Below, one piece after another: positions 1 through 7,760 of a stretch of 16,714 nt of DNA. A program made the position numbers and the translations under genes. Under the pieces are notes generated by a model. The model saw nothing but the letters and a program-made list of their open reading frames with translations, did no database searches and was not told the origin of the DNA. Source of the stretch: Nitrospirota bacterium (GTDB taxonomy: Bacteria > Nitrospirota > Thermodesulfovibrionia > Thermodesulfovibrionales > Dissulfurispiraceae); the NCBI GenBank assembly GCA_016212685.1, contig JACREW010000216.1, positions 1-16,714 of the forward strand, given 5' to 3'. Numbering within the stretch: position 1 is the first letter of the stretch; each line of letters opens with the position of its first letter.

Positions 1-3000
1 AACTGAGTTTCCTTCGATAGGTCTTTTATCATCTGCGCAAATCTTACGGTGTTTGATTCGTCGAGAGGCGCATCCGCCTCGTCGAGGATGCACAAAGGGC
101 TCGGTTTTATCAAAAATCCTGCAAATAAAAGCGCAAGGGATGTGAGCGCTTTTTCGCCGCCCGAAAGCAGGTTGATGTTCTGGAGTTTTTTGCCCGGCGG
201 CTGGGCGATTATATCGAGGCCGGCGTCGAGGATGTTATCTTCATCCGTGAGGATTATGTCCGCCTTTCCTCCTCCGAAAAGGACGGCAAAGACCTCCGAG
301 AATTTTGTCCTGAGCGCGTCATACGCCTCGCGGAGTTTTCTCCTCGTCGTTGAGTTTATCCTGCTTATGGCCTCTTCGAGTTCTGCTATGGACATCGTGA
401 GGTCCTGCTGCTGTTTTGTAAGGAAGTCATAGCGTGTTTTGAGTTCTTCGTATTCTTCGATCGTGCCGAGGTTTACCGGTCCGAGCTCGCGTATCTTGGT
501 GTTGAGTTCGTTCACTCTGTTTACGTCATCTTCCGGATCGAAGCCTTCAAACTCTACCGGCTCGATCTTTATTTCGAGGCCGTATTTTTGAGATATGGAG
601 CCTTCTATGTTCTCTATTCTCAGCCTGTTTTCTACTGCCTTTGTATTGGCATCTGCGAGCTGCTGCGAAACGGAATCTATTGCGGAGCGGATTGCTTTTA
701 GGGAAGCGTCCTTTGCAATTAATTCCTGTTGTTCGAAGGAGATGGTTTCTTTTAACCCGGCTTTCTCCGTTTTTATTCGATCTGCCTCTACTATTACAAT
801 CTTGATTCCTTCCTCCAAATCGTGGAGTTCATGTTCCGATTCTTTTATCTTTTGTTCCGCATCCTGAATCTCCTGCTCCGCCTGTTCTTTTCTGCTTTCG
901 AGCTCTGCTAAGGCATCGTTGATGTTGTCCTTTTCTTTTCTCATGGCGTCCGCTTTTTCTCTGTGCGAAGCTAAAGAAAGCTTCATGTCCGTAAGCTGCG
1001 AGCGCGCCTCTTCATATTCTTCTCTCTTTGAAGCGAGGGATTGCTGCATAGAGGCTATTTCGTCATCTATCGCAGCTCTCTCTTTTTCGGCAGTCTCGAT
1101 ATTTTCGGTCTTTGATTGAATTGAATTTTCGGTCGATCCCATTTCCTGCGCGATTGCGGATAGTTCGGTATCGAGGACTGAAAGCTTTCTCGTCTTCCTC
1201 TCGATTTCATCGCGGTGGGTCCGGATTGAATGAGCCGAAAGGGATATCTCTTTTTCAACGGCGACAACCGCGTCTTCCGCGTTTTTTAGAGATTCTTTTT
1301 TCGCAGCCAAGGCGTCAATCAGGGAGTTGAGATCGTCCTCGAAACCCCTTATCTTCAACTGCTGTTCGTCTATCGCCTTTTGAAGTTCCTTTATCTCCCG
1401 CTTCCTCTTTAGGACATCTTTTCCATGTCCCGCAAATATCCAGCCGTAACTGTTTACAACCTCTCCGTCGAGGGTAACCAGAATAAGTTCTGAGTTTTGA
1501 GTCGGGACTCCGGAGTTTAAAACTTCAAATGCGGCCTTAATGTCTTTTACTATATAAGTGTTCTCCAGCGCGGCATGCGCAGCTTTTTTCGCGTCGCTGT
1601 TTTCCGATGTTATGAAGTCGGAGGCCGGTCCTATAATGGCGTCATGGGTTATACCGCCTGGCGTTACAGAGCTATTAATGTCTTCCCCGTCGGACGCCGG
1701 ACGCATAACGTCTAATCCTTTATAGAGAATGGATGTCCTGCCGAGATGCTTCTCTTTGATGATGTTTATCACCGCCATTACGTCGTCGAGGTTATCGAAG
1801 ATGAGGGAATTGATTTTATCCGAGAGGATCGCCTCGATTGCCGCTTCAAAGTCCTTATCGGCAGCGATAATATCCGACAGCACGGTCGTCTGCTGCCCTT
1901 CCATGAGGAAGTCGGCAAGTGATTTATCTATAATCAGTTCTTTCAATGAATTGAGTCTCGATGTGTCTGAGGCTAAGTCTTCCCGTTCCTTGGCAAGGAG
2001 CGTCTTTTTGCCTTCGATCGCGTCTGTGAGACGCGTTATCTCGGAGTTCATAGCCTCTTTTTCAGCTTGAAGCCTTAAAAGGGCCTCGTTTTTAGTTTTT
2101 AGGGCTTCCTCCGCTTCCTTCGCCGCCGTTTGCAGCTCATCGATGCCGCCCTTGATGGTTTCGCTGTCCTTTGCCGCAACCGATTCCCTGTAAATAAGGT
2201 TCTCGAGGGCTGATTGGAGTTTGCCGAGCTCATTTTTTTTATTGCTGAGGTCTTCGGATGCCTTGAAGAGTTCCTTTCTCCTGCCTTCTATGTCTGATTC
2301 CTTTTCTCCGAGCGCCGCCTCGATGCCGCATACCTTCTCCTTTTTTTCGTCAAGCTCTATCGATATGCTTTCTATGTTCGACAGGAGGGCATTTTCCGCA
2401 TCGCCGAGTTCGGAGATCTTTCCCGAGAGTTCTGCCTTTTTTACCGTGATCTCTGCCTGCAGGTTTGTGAGCCGTTCTATATCGAGCCGTTTGTTTTCTA
2501 TATTGGCCTTCAATACCGCTATGCGCTTCTCCGAATCCGCTATAGCCCTTTCCTTTTCATTGAGAGCGCCTTCGAGCGCGGCAAGGGCATTCTCCTTCTC
2601 GGCTATCTCGATCCTCTTTGCTTCGATAAAGTTTTCGAGCGTCGAGAGTTCTCCCCTTTTTGCGGAATCGGTTTCCCTCAGTTTTTCTATTTCCGACAGG
2701 AGCGTGCTTAATGCTTCGCTCAATGATGAGTATTCTTTTTTAGCGATTCTAAGTTCTATAGCCTTCAGTTCTTCGATAAGCCTTTTATACCTCTCCGCTT
2801 TTTTTACCTGCCTGTCGAGACTGTTTATCTGGCGTTTGACCTCGTATACTATATCGTTTATGCGCTGGAGGTTTTGTTTGGAGGATTCGAGTTTGGACAG
2901 GGCCTCCGCCTTCCTGACCTTATATTTCATGACGCCTGCGATTTCTTCTATCAAGAACCGCCTCTCATGCGGCTTTGTATTGATGATCTCTCCTATCCTG

Positions 3001-3467
3001 CCCTGATCCAGTATGGAATAGCTCTTAACATCGAGGCCTGTGTCGAGGAATACGTCCTTTATGTCCCTGAGCCGGCACTGCCGTTTGTTCATTAAATATT
3101 CGCTCTCGCCCGAGCGGTACAATCTGCGGGATACGGTCATCTCATCGGAGGCGTCTTCGCCTGATTCGCTTCCGTTCCCCGAGTCGCTTGCAGACGAAGG
3201 CTTGCCGGACTGCGAGATTACAAGCGTTACTTCGGCCATGCCTTTCTGTTTTTTTGTGGACGAGCCCTGGAATATGACCTCCTCCATTTTTTCTCCGCGC
3301 AGGCTTTTCGCGCTCTGTTCTCCCAGCACCCATCTGAATGCGTCCACGATATTGCTCTTGCCGCATCCGTTGGGGCCTACGATGCAGGTGATTCCGTTGT
3401 GGAGGGGGAATAAACTTTTATCCGCAAAGGATTTGAATCCGATGAGTTCGATCTGTTTTATTTTCAT
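1..3467 (-). CDS. smc: Chromosome segregation ATPase SMC, C-terminus cut by window edge
   Basis: SMC is the long coiled-coil ATPase that, with ScpA and ScpB, organises and segregates the bacterial chromosome. The minus strand is open from an ATG at 3467 to the left edge, giving 1155 visible residues. The N-terminus has the family's I-G-F-K-S-F segment at about residues 9-14 and a Walker A motif GPNGCGKSN at 31-39. Long heptad-like helices rich in Lys and Glu follow, then a hinge at roughly residues 515-680, more coiled coil, the ABC signature LLSGGEKAL (about 140-170) and Walker B CILDEADAPLDE (about 67-103). Only some 30-40 residues should be missing. The frame at the Walker B end matches that of the start, so I see no net frameshift. 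In-frame ATGs at 3479 and 3488 are alternatives; 3467 fits the family N-terminus best, and none has a clear Shine-Dalgarno sequence. It is divergent from dsrA and functionally unrelated to it. Confidence 0.96.
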   Translation of the reverse strand, partial: MKIKQIELIGFKSFADKSLFPLHNGITCIVGPNGCGKSNIVDAFRWVLGEQSAKSLRGEKMEEVIFQGSSTKKQKGMAEVTLVISQSGKPSSASDSGNGSESGEDASDEMTVSRRLYRSGESEYLMNKRQCRLRDIKDVFLDTGLDVKSYSILDQGRIGEIINTKPHERRFLIEEIAGVMKYKVRKAEALSKLESSKQNLQRINDIVYEVKRQINSLDRQVKKAERYKRLIEELKAIELRIAKKEYSSLSEALSTLLSEIEKLRETDSAKRGELSTLENFIEAKRIEIAEKENALAALEGALNEKERAIADSEKRIAVLKANIENKRLDIERLTNLQAEITVKKAELSGKISELGDAENALLSNIESISIELDEKKEKVCGIEAALGEKESDIEGRRKELFKASEDLSNKKNELGKLQSALENLIYRESVAAKDSETIKGGIDELQTAAKEAEEALKTKNEALLRLQAEKEAMNSEITRLTDAIEGKKTLLAKEREDLASDTSRLNSLKELIIDKSLADFLMEGQQTTVLSDIIAADKDFEAAIEAILSDKINSLIFDNLDDVMAVINIIKEKHLGRTSILYKGLDVMRPASDGEDINSSVTPGGITHDAIIGPASDFITSENSDAKKAAHAALENTYIVKDIKAAFEVLNSGVPTQNSELILVTLDGEVVNSYGWIFAGHGKDVLKRKREIKELQKAIDEQQLKIRGFEDDLNSLIDALAAKKESLKNAEDAVVAVEKEISLSAHSIRTHRDEIERKTRKLSVLDTELSAIAQEMGSTENSIQSKTENIETAEKERAAIDDEIASMQQSLASKREEYEEARSQLTDMKLSLASHREKADAMRKEKDNINDALAELESRKEQAEQEIQDAEQKIKESEHELHDLEEGIKIVIVEADRIKTEKAGLKETISFEQQELIAKDASLKAIRSAIDSVSQQLADANTKAVENRLRIENIEGSISQKYGLEIKIEPVEFEGFDPEDDVNRVNELNTKIRELGPVNLGTIEEYEELKTRYDFLTKQQQDLTMSIAELEEAISRINSTTRRKLREAYDALRTKFSEVFAVLFGGGKADIILTDEDNILDAGLDIIAQPPGKKLQNINLLSGGEKALTSLALLFAGFLIKPSPLCILDEADAPLDESNTVRFAQMIKDLSKETQ

Positions 3468-3477
3468 AGCGTCTTTC

Positions 3478-3507
3478 ATTTTACGCATGAGACATCGGAA
3501 GGGTCAA
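3478..3507 (-). promoter_or_regulatory. Candidate smc promoter (TTGACC / TAAAAT)
   Basis: Reading the minus strand, TTGACC (3507-3502) and TAAAAT (3483-3478) are separated by 18 bases, and each matches the sigma-70 consensus at five of six positions. Transcription would begin near 3471, only a few bases before the preferred smc ATG at 3467, so the message would be leaderless or nearly so. This agrees with the lack of a ribosome binding site there. It is inference from sequence only; short AT-rich matches like this arise by chance. Confidence 0.35.
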
Positions 3508-3632
3508 GTTAAAATGGTATTAATATAGCGATAAGTTTTTTTTATTTGACGATTTCCGTATTTGTATATTAGTTTTTATAGCCTTATTCGCATTTTCAAT
3601 AGCCTTAAAATCAAAATAAAGAGGAGGTTTGT
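3508..3632 (+). promoter_or_regulatory. Divergent smc-dsrA intergenic region with dsrA leader
   Basis: This AT-rich stretch must hold the promoter for dsrAB. A TTGACG hexamer at 3546-3551 is a possible -35, but the best -10-like hexamer, TATATT at 3565-3570, is only 13 bases away. I therefore cannot assign a sigma-70 promoter with confidence; another sigma factor or an activator is possible. The dsrA ribosome binding site GAGGAGG (3621-3627) lies five bases before the ATG and is very strong. No hairpin or recognisable riboswitch was seen. Confidence 0.4.
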
Positions 3633-4817
3633 ATGCCAAAAAAGTATGAGACTCCGCTGCTCGACGAACTCGAAAAGGGTCCGTTTCCGAGTTTTGTTAC
3701 GGAGATCAAGAAGGCGGCGGCAAAAAGCGACATGGCGGCCGATGAACTCGGCCAGCTCGAAAAGTCTTACAGGGACAAACGCGGTTACTGGAAGCACGGC
3801 GGTATAGTCGGCGTAAGAGGTTACGGTTCGGGTGTTATCGGAAGGTATTCATCTCTTGCGGATCAGTTTCCCGATGTTGCAAATTTCCATACCGTCAGAA
3901 TCAACTGCACTTCCGGATTTTTCTACACATCGGAGTTTTTAAAAGAGATGTGCGACATATGGGACAAGTATGGAAGCGGTCTTACAAATCTGCACGGCTC
4001 TACAGGCGACCTTGTTCTCCTCGGGACAAACACCGAAAACTTAGAGCCGATTTTTGCAGAGTTTTCATCACGCGGCTGGGACTTAGGAGGCTCTGGCTCC
4101 GCATTGAGAACGCCGAGCTGCTGCGTCGGCCCTGCCCGTTGCGAGTGGTCTAATATCAATACTCTCGACATCACCTATAACGTGACGCAGGAGTTTCAGG
4201 ATGAAATGCACAGGCCTGCATTCCCTTATAAATTCAAGATCAAGACGGCGGGGTGCGCTGTAGACTGCATAGCATCCATCGCCCGCGCGGATCTTTCCAT
4301 TATCGGAACATGGAAGGGCAAGATAGCGGTAGATCAGGGCGAGGCGGCAAATTATGCAAAGAAGGGCATGAAGATTCAGGAAGAGATAGTCAACAAATGC
4401 CCGAGCAAGTGCATGAGCTATGACGGCAAAGAACTGAAGATAAACGACGACGACTGCGTGCGCTGCATGCACTGTATAGCAAAGATGACGAAGGCACTGA
4501 AGCCCACCGGAGAAAAAGGAGCGACAATACTTATGGGCAGCAAGGCTCCGTTCGTTATCGGCGCGACCCTTTCATGGGTCATCGTTCCGTTCATGAAGCT
4601 CGAAGAGCCTTATGACGAACTCAAAGACCTCATTAGAAAAATGTGGGAGTTTTGGGATGAGTACGGAAAGAACAGGGAGAGGATCGGCGAGCTTGTGATA
4701 AGAAAGGGCATGAGGGAGTTCCTCGAGTTCATAGGGATAGACCCTGTTCCGCAGCAGGTAAAAGAGCCGAGAAGAGACCCGTTCTTCTTCTGGACAGAAG
4801 CCGACTTGCAGAAATAA
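3633..4817 (+). CDS. dsrA: Dissimilatory sulfite reductase alpha subunit DsrA
   Basis: DsrA pairs with DsrB in the cytoplasmic alpha2beta2 sulfite reductase, the terminal step of sulfate respiration. The 394-residue protein starts MPKKYETPLLDELEKGPFPS, as in bacterial DsrA, and carries the hallmark segment GSGLTNLHGSTGDLVLLGT. The siroheme/[4Fe-4S] motif is visible as C164-x5-C170 and C208-x3-C212, with sulfite-site lysines K200, K202 and K204 just before it. A ferredoxin insert follows (C256, then C275, C278 and C281 in CVRCMHC). The end, DPVPQQVKEPRRDPFFF, is also typical. Oddities are CAVDC where most DsrA have CPNDC or CPNGC, and SNIN where many have ACYD after RCEW. The protein is shorter than Desulfovibrio DsrA (about 437), mainly in the N-terminal part and before the ferredoxin domain. 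All expected cluster ligands are present, so it should be active. dsrB follows after 48 bases. Confidence 0.98.
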   Translation: MPKKYETPLLDELEKGPFPSFVTEIKKAAAKSDMAADELGQLEKSYRDKRGYWKHGGIVGVRGYGSGVIGRYSSLADQFPDVANFHTVRINCTSGFFYTSEFLKEMCDIWDKYGSGLTNLHGSTGDLVLLGTNTENLEPIFAEFSSRGWDLGGSGSALRTPSCCVGPARCEWSNINTLDITYNVTQEFQDEMHRPAFPYKFKIKTAGCAVDCIASIARADLSIIGTWKGKIAVDQGEAANYAKKGMKIQEEIVNKCPSKCMSYDGKELKINDDDCVRCMHCIAKMTKALKPTGEKGATILMGSKAPFVIGATLSWVIVPFMKLEEPYDELKDLIRKMWEFWDEYGKNRERIGELVIRKGMREFLEFIGIDPVPQQVKEPRRDPFFFWTEADLQK

Positions 4818-4865
4818 AAAATTAGAAATTTAAATATTAAAAATATAGAGTTAAGGAGGAAAAAA

Positions 4866-5936
4866 ATGGCAGCACCTCAGAGAAGAACAGATATAGGACC
4901 GCCTCATTACAAGGAGTTTTTGCCGCCGGTAATTCAGAAGAACTACGGCGACTGGAAGCACCACGAAGTCTTAAGCGGCGGCGTAATGGTTCACACGGCA
5001 AACAGCGGCGATAAGATATGGTCTGTAAGGGTTGCCTCGCCGAGGCTCCTCAGCACCGATACAATCAGAGATTATGCCGCTATGGCGGAGAAATACTGCG
5101 GAGGCTATATAAGATTCACTACAAGGAACAACGTGGAATTCCTCGTCTCCGATGAGAAAAATCTCGAGCCGCTCCAGAAAGAGCTGAACTCAAAGAAATA
5201 TATGATTGGCGGCATAGGCCCGAGAATAAGCAATATCGTCCATACACAGGGTTGGATCCACTGCCATTCGGCGGCAACCGACGCATCCGGCCTTGTTAAG
5301 GCGCTTATGGACGAGTTTGCCGACTATTTTACAACCAAGGAAACTCCTAACAAGGTTAGACTGGCTGTCGCATGCTGCGTGAATATGTGCGGCGCGGTTC
5401 ACTGTTCGGATATCGCTGTTGTGGCGATTCACAGGAAGGTTCCTACGATAGACCATGATAAGGTAAAGAACATGTGCGAAGTTCCTTCAACAATAGGCTC
5501 ATGTCCTACAGGCGCGATTAGCCCGGAACCTTCGAAAAAGAGCGTAAAGATCAATGCGGATAAATGTATGTACTGCGGCAACTGCTTCACGGTATGTCCT
5601 CCCATAGAAATCCACGATCCAGAATACGACGGCGTGGCTATCGTTGTGGGCGGCAAGGTCGGCAACCTCAGGAGCAATCCGAAATTCTCCAAGTTAGCAG
5701 TGCCGTTCATAAAGAATAATCCTCCGAGGTGGCCTGAAGTTACCGCTGCGGTAAAGAAAATCCTCGATGCCTATATAGCCGGCGCAGAGAAACACGAAAG
5801 GGTAGGCGAGTGGATAGAGAGGATAAGCTGGGAGAAATTTTTTAAGGTTACAGGACTGCCGTTCACCTTCCAGCACATCGACGACTTTGTGATCGCAAGG
5901 GAGACGTTCAGGACTGCTGCAACATTTAAATGGTAA
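4866..5936 (+). CDS. dsrB: Dissimilatory sulfite reductase beta subunit DsrB
   Basis: DsrB contributes the catalytic siroheme pocket of the DsrAB heterodimer and docks the C-terminal arm of DsrC. The 356-residue protein has the cluster/siroheme ligands C133 (in GWIHCHSAATD) and C170, C171 and C175 (in ACCVNMCGAVHCSD), with the C-36-CC-x3-C spacing of the family. A ferredoxin domain follows, with C213 (SCPTGAI) and C234, C237, C240 and C244 (CMYCGNCFTVC). The segments GGKVGNLRSNPKFSK and PPRWPEVTAAVKKI are very close to known DsrB. The C-terminus ends in FKW, near the usual NFKF ending. The start has a strong ribosome binding site, AGGAGG at 4854-4859, six bases before the ATG. It is co-transcribed with dsrA across a 48-base AT-rich gap. 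Confidence 0.98.
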   Translation: MAAPQRRTDIGPPHYKEFLPPVIQKNYGDWKHHEVLSGGVMVHTANSGDKIWSVRVASPRLLSTDTIRDYAAMAEKYCGGYIRFTTRNNVEFLVSDEKNLEPLQKELNSKKYMIGGIGPRISNIVHTQGWIHCHSAATDASGLVKALMDEFADYFTTKETPNKVRLAVACCVNMCGAVHCSDIAVVAIHRKVPTIDHDKVKNMCEVPSTIGSCPTGAISPEPSKKSVKINADKCMYCGNCFTVCPPIEIHDPEYDGVAIVVGGKVGNLRSNPKFSKLAVPFIKNNPPRWPEVTAAVKKILDAYIAGAEKHERVGEWIERISWEKFFKVTGLPFTFQHIDDFVIARETFRTAATFKW

Positions 5937-5957
5937 AACAAAATAATCGGGTTTAAG

Positions 5958-5996
5958 GTTTAAGGTTGAGGAGATTAAACCTCCTTAGCCTTAAAC
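5958..5996 (+). other. 16-bp intercistronic RNA hairpin between dsrB and dsrD
   Basis: The arms at 5958-5973 and 5981-5996 pair over 16 positions, two of them G-U wobbles in RNA, around a 7-base loop. The left arm's first half is also directly repeated just upstream (GTTTAAGG at 5951-5958). No T-run follows, so it does not look like an intrinsic terminator. A role in mRNA processing, 3'-end stability of dsrAB or differential expression of dsrD is inference. Confidence 0.7.
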
Positions 5997-6022
5997 TTCA
6001 GCCTAAACGAGCGAGGTGCGAT

Positions 6023-6049
6023 ATGGAAAAAGCAGAGGTAGCACAGTAA
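6023..6049 (+). other. Eight-codon ORF in frame with dsrD; probable remnant of its N-terminus
   Basis: ATG at 6023 is preceded by GAGGTG (6013-6018) at four bases spacing, and encodes M-E-K-A-E-V-A-Q before a TAA at 6047-6049. The next codon is the dsrD ATG in the same frame. As I recall, DsrD proteins begin with a similar acidic/Ala/Lys helix (M-E-E-A-K in Desulfovibrio), so these codons look like the original start of dsrD, now separated by one stop codon. It may be a real nonsense change with re-initiation, a coupled leader peptide, or a single-base sequence error. Confidence 0.55.
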
Positions 6050-6238
6050 ATGTACGAACTGGGAGAAAAGTCCACGGGCAAAAAGAAGTTGAAATCGAGC
6101 GATATCCAAAAGACTATTTCAGCCGATTTGAGCATTACGAGGGACGACGTAAAGGCCGCGCTTAAGGATCTGGTGGATGAAGGCAAACTCATTTACACAT
6201 ATTTCGGCGGCAGCTTCGTAGAGATCCCTCCGAAATAA
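6050..6238 (+). CDS. dsrD: DsrD, allosteric activator of DsrAB (short form)
   Basis: DsrD is a small winged-helix protein that is encoded directly after dsrAB in sulfate reducers. It has been reported to bind DsrAB and stimulate sulfite reduction. The 62-residue product has the expected pattern: a Lys-rich turn (STGKKKLKSSDIQK), a helix with R-x-x-V-K-x-x-L-x-x-L-V in the middle (DDVKAALKDLVDEGKL) and a wing-like end (YTYFGGSFVEI). Identification rests on this pattern and on its position. It is shorter than the usual 75-80 residues because an in-frame TAA immediately precedes this ATG; the eight codons before that stop look like the missing N-terminus. The start used here has GAGGT (6035-6039) ten bases upstream, so it can be initiated on its own or by re-initiation after the overlapping TAAATG. 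A terminator follows 27 bases after the stop. Confidence 0.85.
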   Translation: MYELGEKSTGKKKLKSSDIQKTISADLSITRDDVKAALKDLVDEGKLIYTYFGGSFVEIPPK

Positions 6239-6264
6239 TAAGTTCGGCGTATCTTTGAAATTTT

Positions 6265-6310
6265 AAAAGGCAGCCCACTTTAAAATGTGGGAAACTGCCT
6301 TTTTTGTTTT
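6265..6310 (+). terminator. Intrinsic terminator of the dsrABD unit
   Basis: The arms AAAAGGCAG (6265-6273) with CCCAC (6274-6278), and GTGGG (6287-6291) with CTGCCTTTT (6295-6303), form a long stem with an 8-base loop and a 3-base A bulge. A T-rich tract continues to about 6312. It ends the dsrABD transcript and separates it from the cytochrome cassette. Confidence 0.9.
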
Positions 6311-6326
6311 TTATGAATCTTTATTG

Positions 6327-6358
6327 TTGTAACAAACAGAAACAAAATTCGGTATAAT
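6327..6358 (+). promoter_or_regulatory. Promoter for the HAMP/cytochrome cassette
   Basis: A perfect TATAAT lies at 6353-6358, 42 bases before the ATG at 6401. The best upstream hexamer is TTGTAA at 6327-6332, 20 bases away, which is weak and widely spaced. The position just after the dsrABD terminator supports a new transcription start here. Confidence 0.5.
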
Positions 6359-6400
6359 TAAAACAGAACTTTTTTTACATACTGAATAACGGGATTAAAA

Positions 6401-6976
6401 ATGAAGCCTTTAAATATTGTAAACACGTCATTAAGAACAAAACTGATCATAGCAATTATATCGATACTGGCATTCGGAGCCTTATCGAGCGTTATATTTT
6501 TTTATTACTATACAGACCGCGAACTCGGAGAGACCTATGCCCTGAAGATATTCACGCTTCCCCAATTCAAGGCGATAATCGTAAGGAATAGCCTGTATAT
6601 TTACACCTTATTTGCACTTATCGCAACTGTGGGAATAACTGCAATTGTGATCCTGCACACGCATCGGATTGTCGGTCCGCTTGTAAGGATGAAGAGACTC
6701 ATGGGGCAGATGTCTGAGGGTGATTTTGAAGAGGCGGTGAGGTTTAGAAAGGATGACTTAGTTCACCCCCTCGCTGATGCGCTGCAAAATGCAGCGACAA
6801 AGTATAAGGGGAGGTTTTCTGTTATCAGAGAGTCGATCCATGAGATGCACAGGGATTCGGTTGAGATGTACGAATTTCTTCAAAATGGCGATATTGAGGC
6901 TGCAGAAAATAAAAGGCATTATATTGCTAAAAAGGCCGAAGATATAAACAAGCTCCTTTCAGAGATTAAGTTATGA
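6401..6976 (+). CDS. Two-helix membrane protein with HAMP domain, no output domain
   Basis: I recognise the architecture but no named gene. The 191-residue protein has a transmembrane helix at about 15-36, a short extracytoplasmic loop (37-64), a second helix at 65-85 and a HAMP-like linker at about 86-135 that keeps the conserved proline (G-P-L at 92-94) and the EGDF turn (106-109). A charged helical tail of about 55 residues completes it. There is no kinase, methyl-accepting or cyclase domain, and the loop is too small for a classical ligand-binding domain. It overlaps the heptaheme cytochrome by four bases (ATGA). It is a distant paralog of the protein at 7761-8321: both share size, topology and a similar loop ending before helix two. 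A membrane partner or redox-responsive adaptor for the cytochrome is inference. No strong ribosome binding site precedes the ATG. Confidence 0.8.
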   Translation: MKPLNIVNTSLRTKLIIAIISILAFGALSSVIFFYYYTDRELGETYALKIFTLPQFKAIIVRNSLYIYTLFALIATVGITAIVILHTHRIVGPLVRMKRLMGQMSEGDFEEAVRFRKDDLVHPLADALQNAATKYKGRFSVIRESIHEMHRDSVEMYEFLQNGDIEAAENKRHYIAKKAEDINKLLSEIKL

Positions 6977-7743
6977 AGGTATTTTTGATTTTGGCATTTA
7001 TATTCATTTTATTCATTATCGGTGTGTATGCTGCTGTGCAATCCATTCATTCTTTCTCAGAAAATGAGTGCATAAACTGCCACATTGATCACAAAAAGGA
7101 TCCAAGGTCATTAAATGCCCCTGTTACCCTGTTATGCAAAAAATGCCATGCGGACATAACAAGCATGTCATCCCATCCTTCTGATATTTACCCTGTTTCA
7201 ACCAGGATTCCACCGGACCTCCCGCTTCATAAAGGGGTAGTTACGTGCAATACCTGCCATAATATCCACAGAGAGAGATTTTTAACATCCGGTGAAAAGA
7301 CATATTTTCTCAGAAGAACGAAGATAGGAAGGGCGTTTTGTATTTCATGCCATATGGTCAAGCCGGAAGGCCATGTAGAGACAGTAATCGCAGCTCATCC
7401 GAGCAAAAAATACAAGGTCATGGACAAGTCGAGAACCATCGATCCGGTATCTAAGGAATGCATCGGCTGTCACGATGGAATACAGGGGAGCAATGTCGAG
7501 CATAGGTTAGGTCCCGGCGTATGGAGCCATGAGAGTTATTCCCATCCCATAAGTGTCGATTACAACAGCAGCAGGATGAAAGGGAAGAAGTTAAAACCTA
7601 TTTCTACGGTCGACAGGAGGATAAGGTTTTTTGACGGAAGGATCGGATGCGGGACATGTCATGACCTGTATTCAAAACTACCCAAAAAACTTGTAATGAG
7701 CAATAATAACAGCAAGCTTTGTTTTGAATGCCATGACATATGA
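6973..7743 (+). CDS. Membrane-anchored heptaheme cytochrome c (paired CXXCH type)
   Basis: The 256-residue protein has an N-terminal hydrophobic helix (about 3-22) that looks like an uncleaved anchor or a signal peptide, so the hemes lie outside the cytoplasmic membrane. Seven CXXCH heme sites are visible: C33, C55, C92, C123, C163, C226 and C250. Histidines in S-H-P and A-H-P contexts (for example SSHPSD, AAHPSK, YSHPIS) are likely distal ligands, as in the doubled-CXXCH family. The first two and the last two sites form close pairs. It is not NapC/NrfH, nor DsrJ (three hemes). The gene starts within the stop of the preceding HAMP protein (ATGA), and a second HAMP protein follows at once, so all three are probably made together. 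An electron-carrying or redox-sensing role in the periplasm is inference. Base composition is visibly more AT-rich than in the dsr genes. Confidence 0.9.
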   Translation: MKVFLILAFIFILFIIGVYAAVQSIHSFSENECINCHIDHKKDPRSLNAPVTLLCKKCHADITSMSSHPSDIYPVSTRIPPDLPLHKGVVTCNTCHNIHRERFLTSGEKTYFLRRTKIGRAFCISCHMVKPEGHVETVIAAHPSKKYKVMDKSRTIDPVSKECIGCHDGIQGSNVEHRLGPGVWSHESYSHPISVDYNSSRMKGKKLKPISTVDRRIRFFDGRIGCGTCHDLYSKLPKKLVMSNNNSKLCFECHDI

Positions 7744-7760
7744 TTAAGGCAGGGAATGAA

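Noticed and set aside
2221..3006. 261-residue Ser-rich plus-strand ORF within smc
   Set aside because: It is antisense to the first SMC coiled coil; its Ser/Phe/Leu-rich composition is what Glu/Lys/Ala codons give when read backward. The minus strand clearly encodes SMC.
3546..3570. Sigma-70 promoter for dsrA (TTGACG with TATATT)
   Set aside because: The spacing is only 13 bases, too short for a standard promoter, so it was not called as a separate feature.
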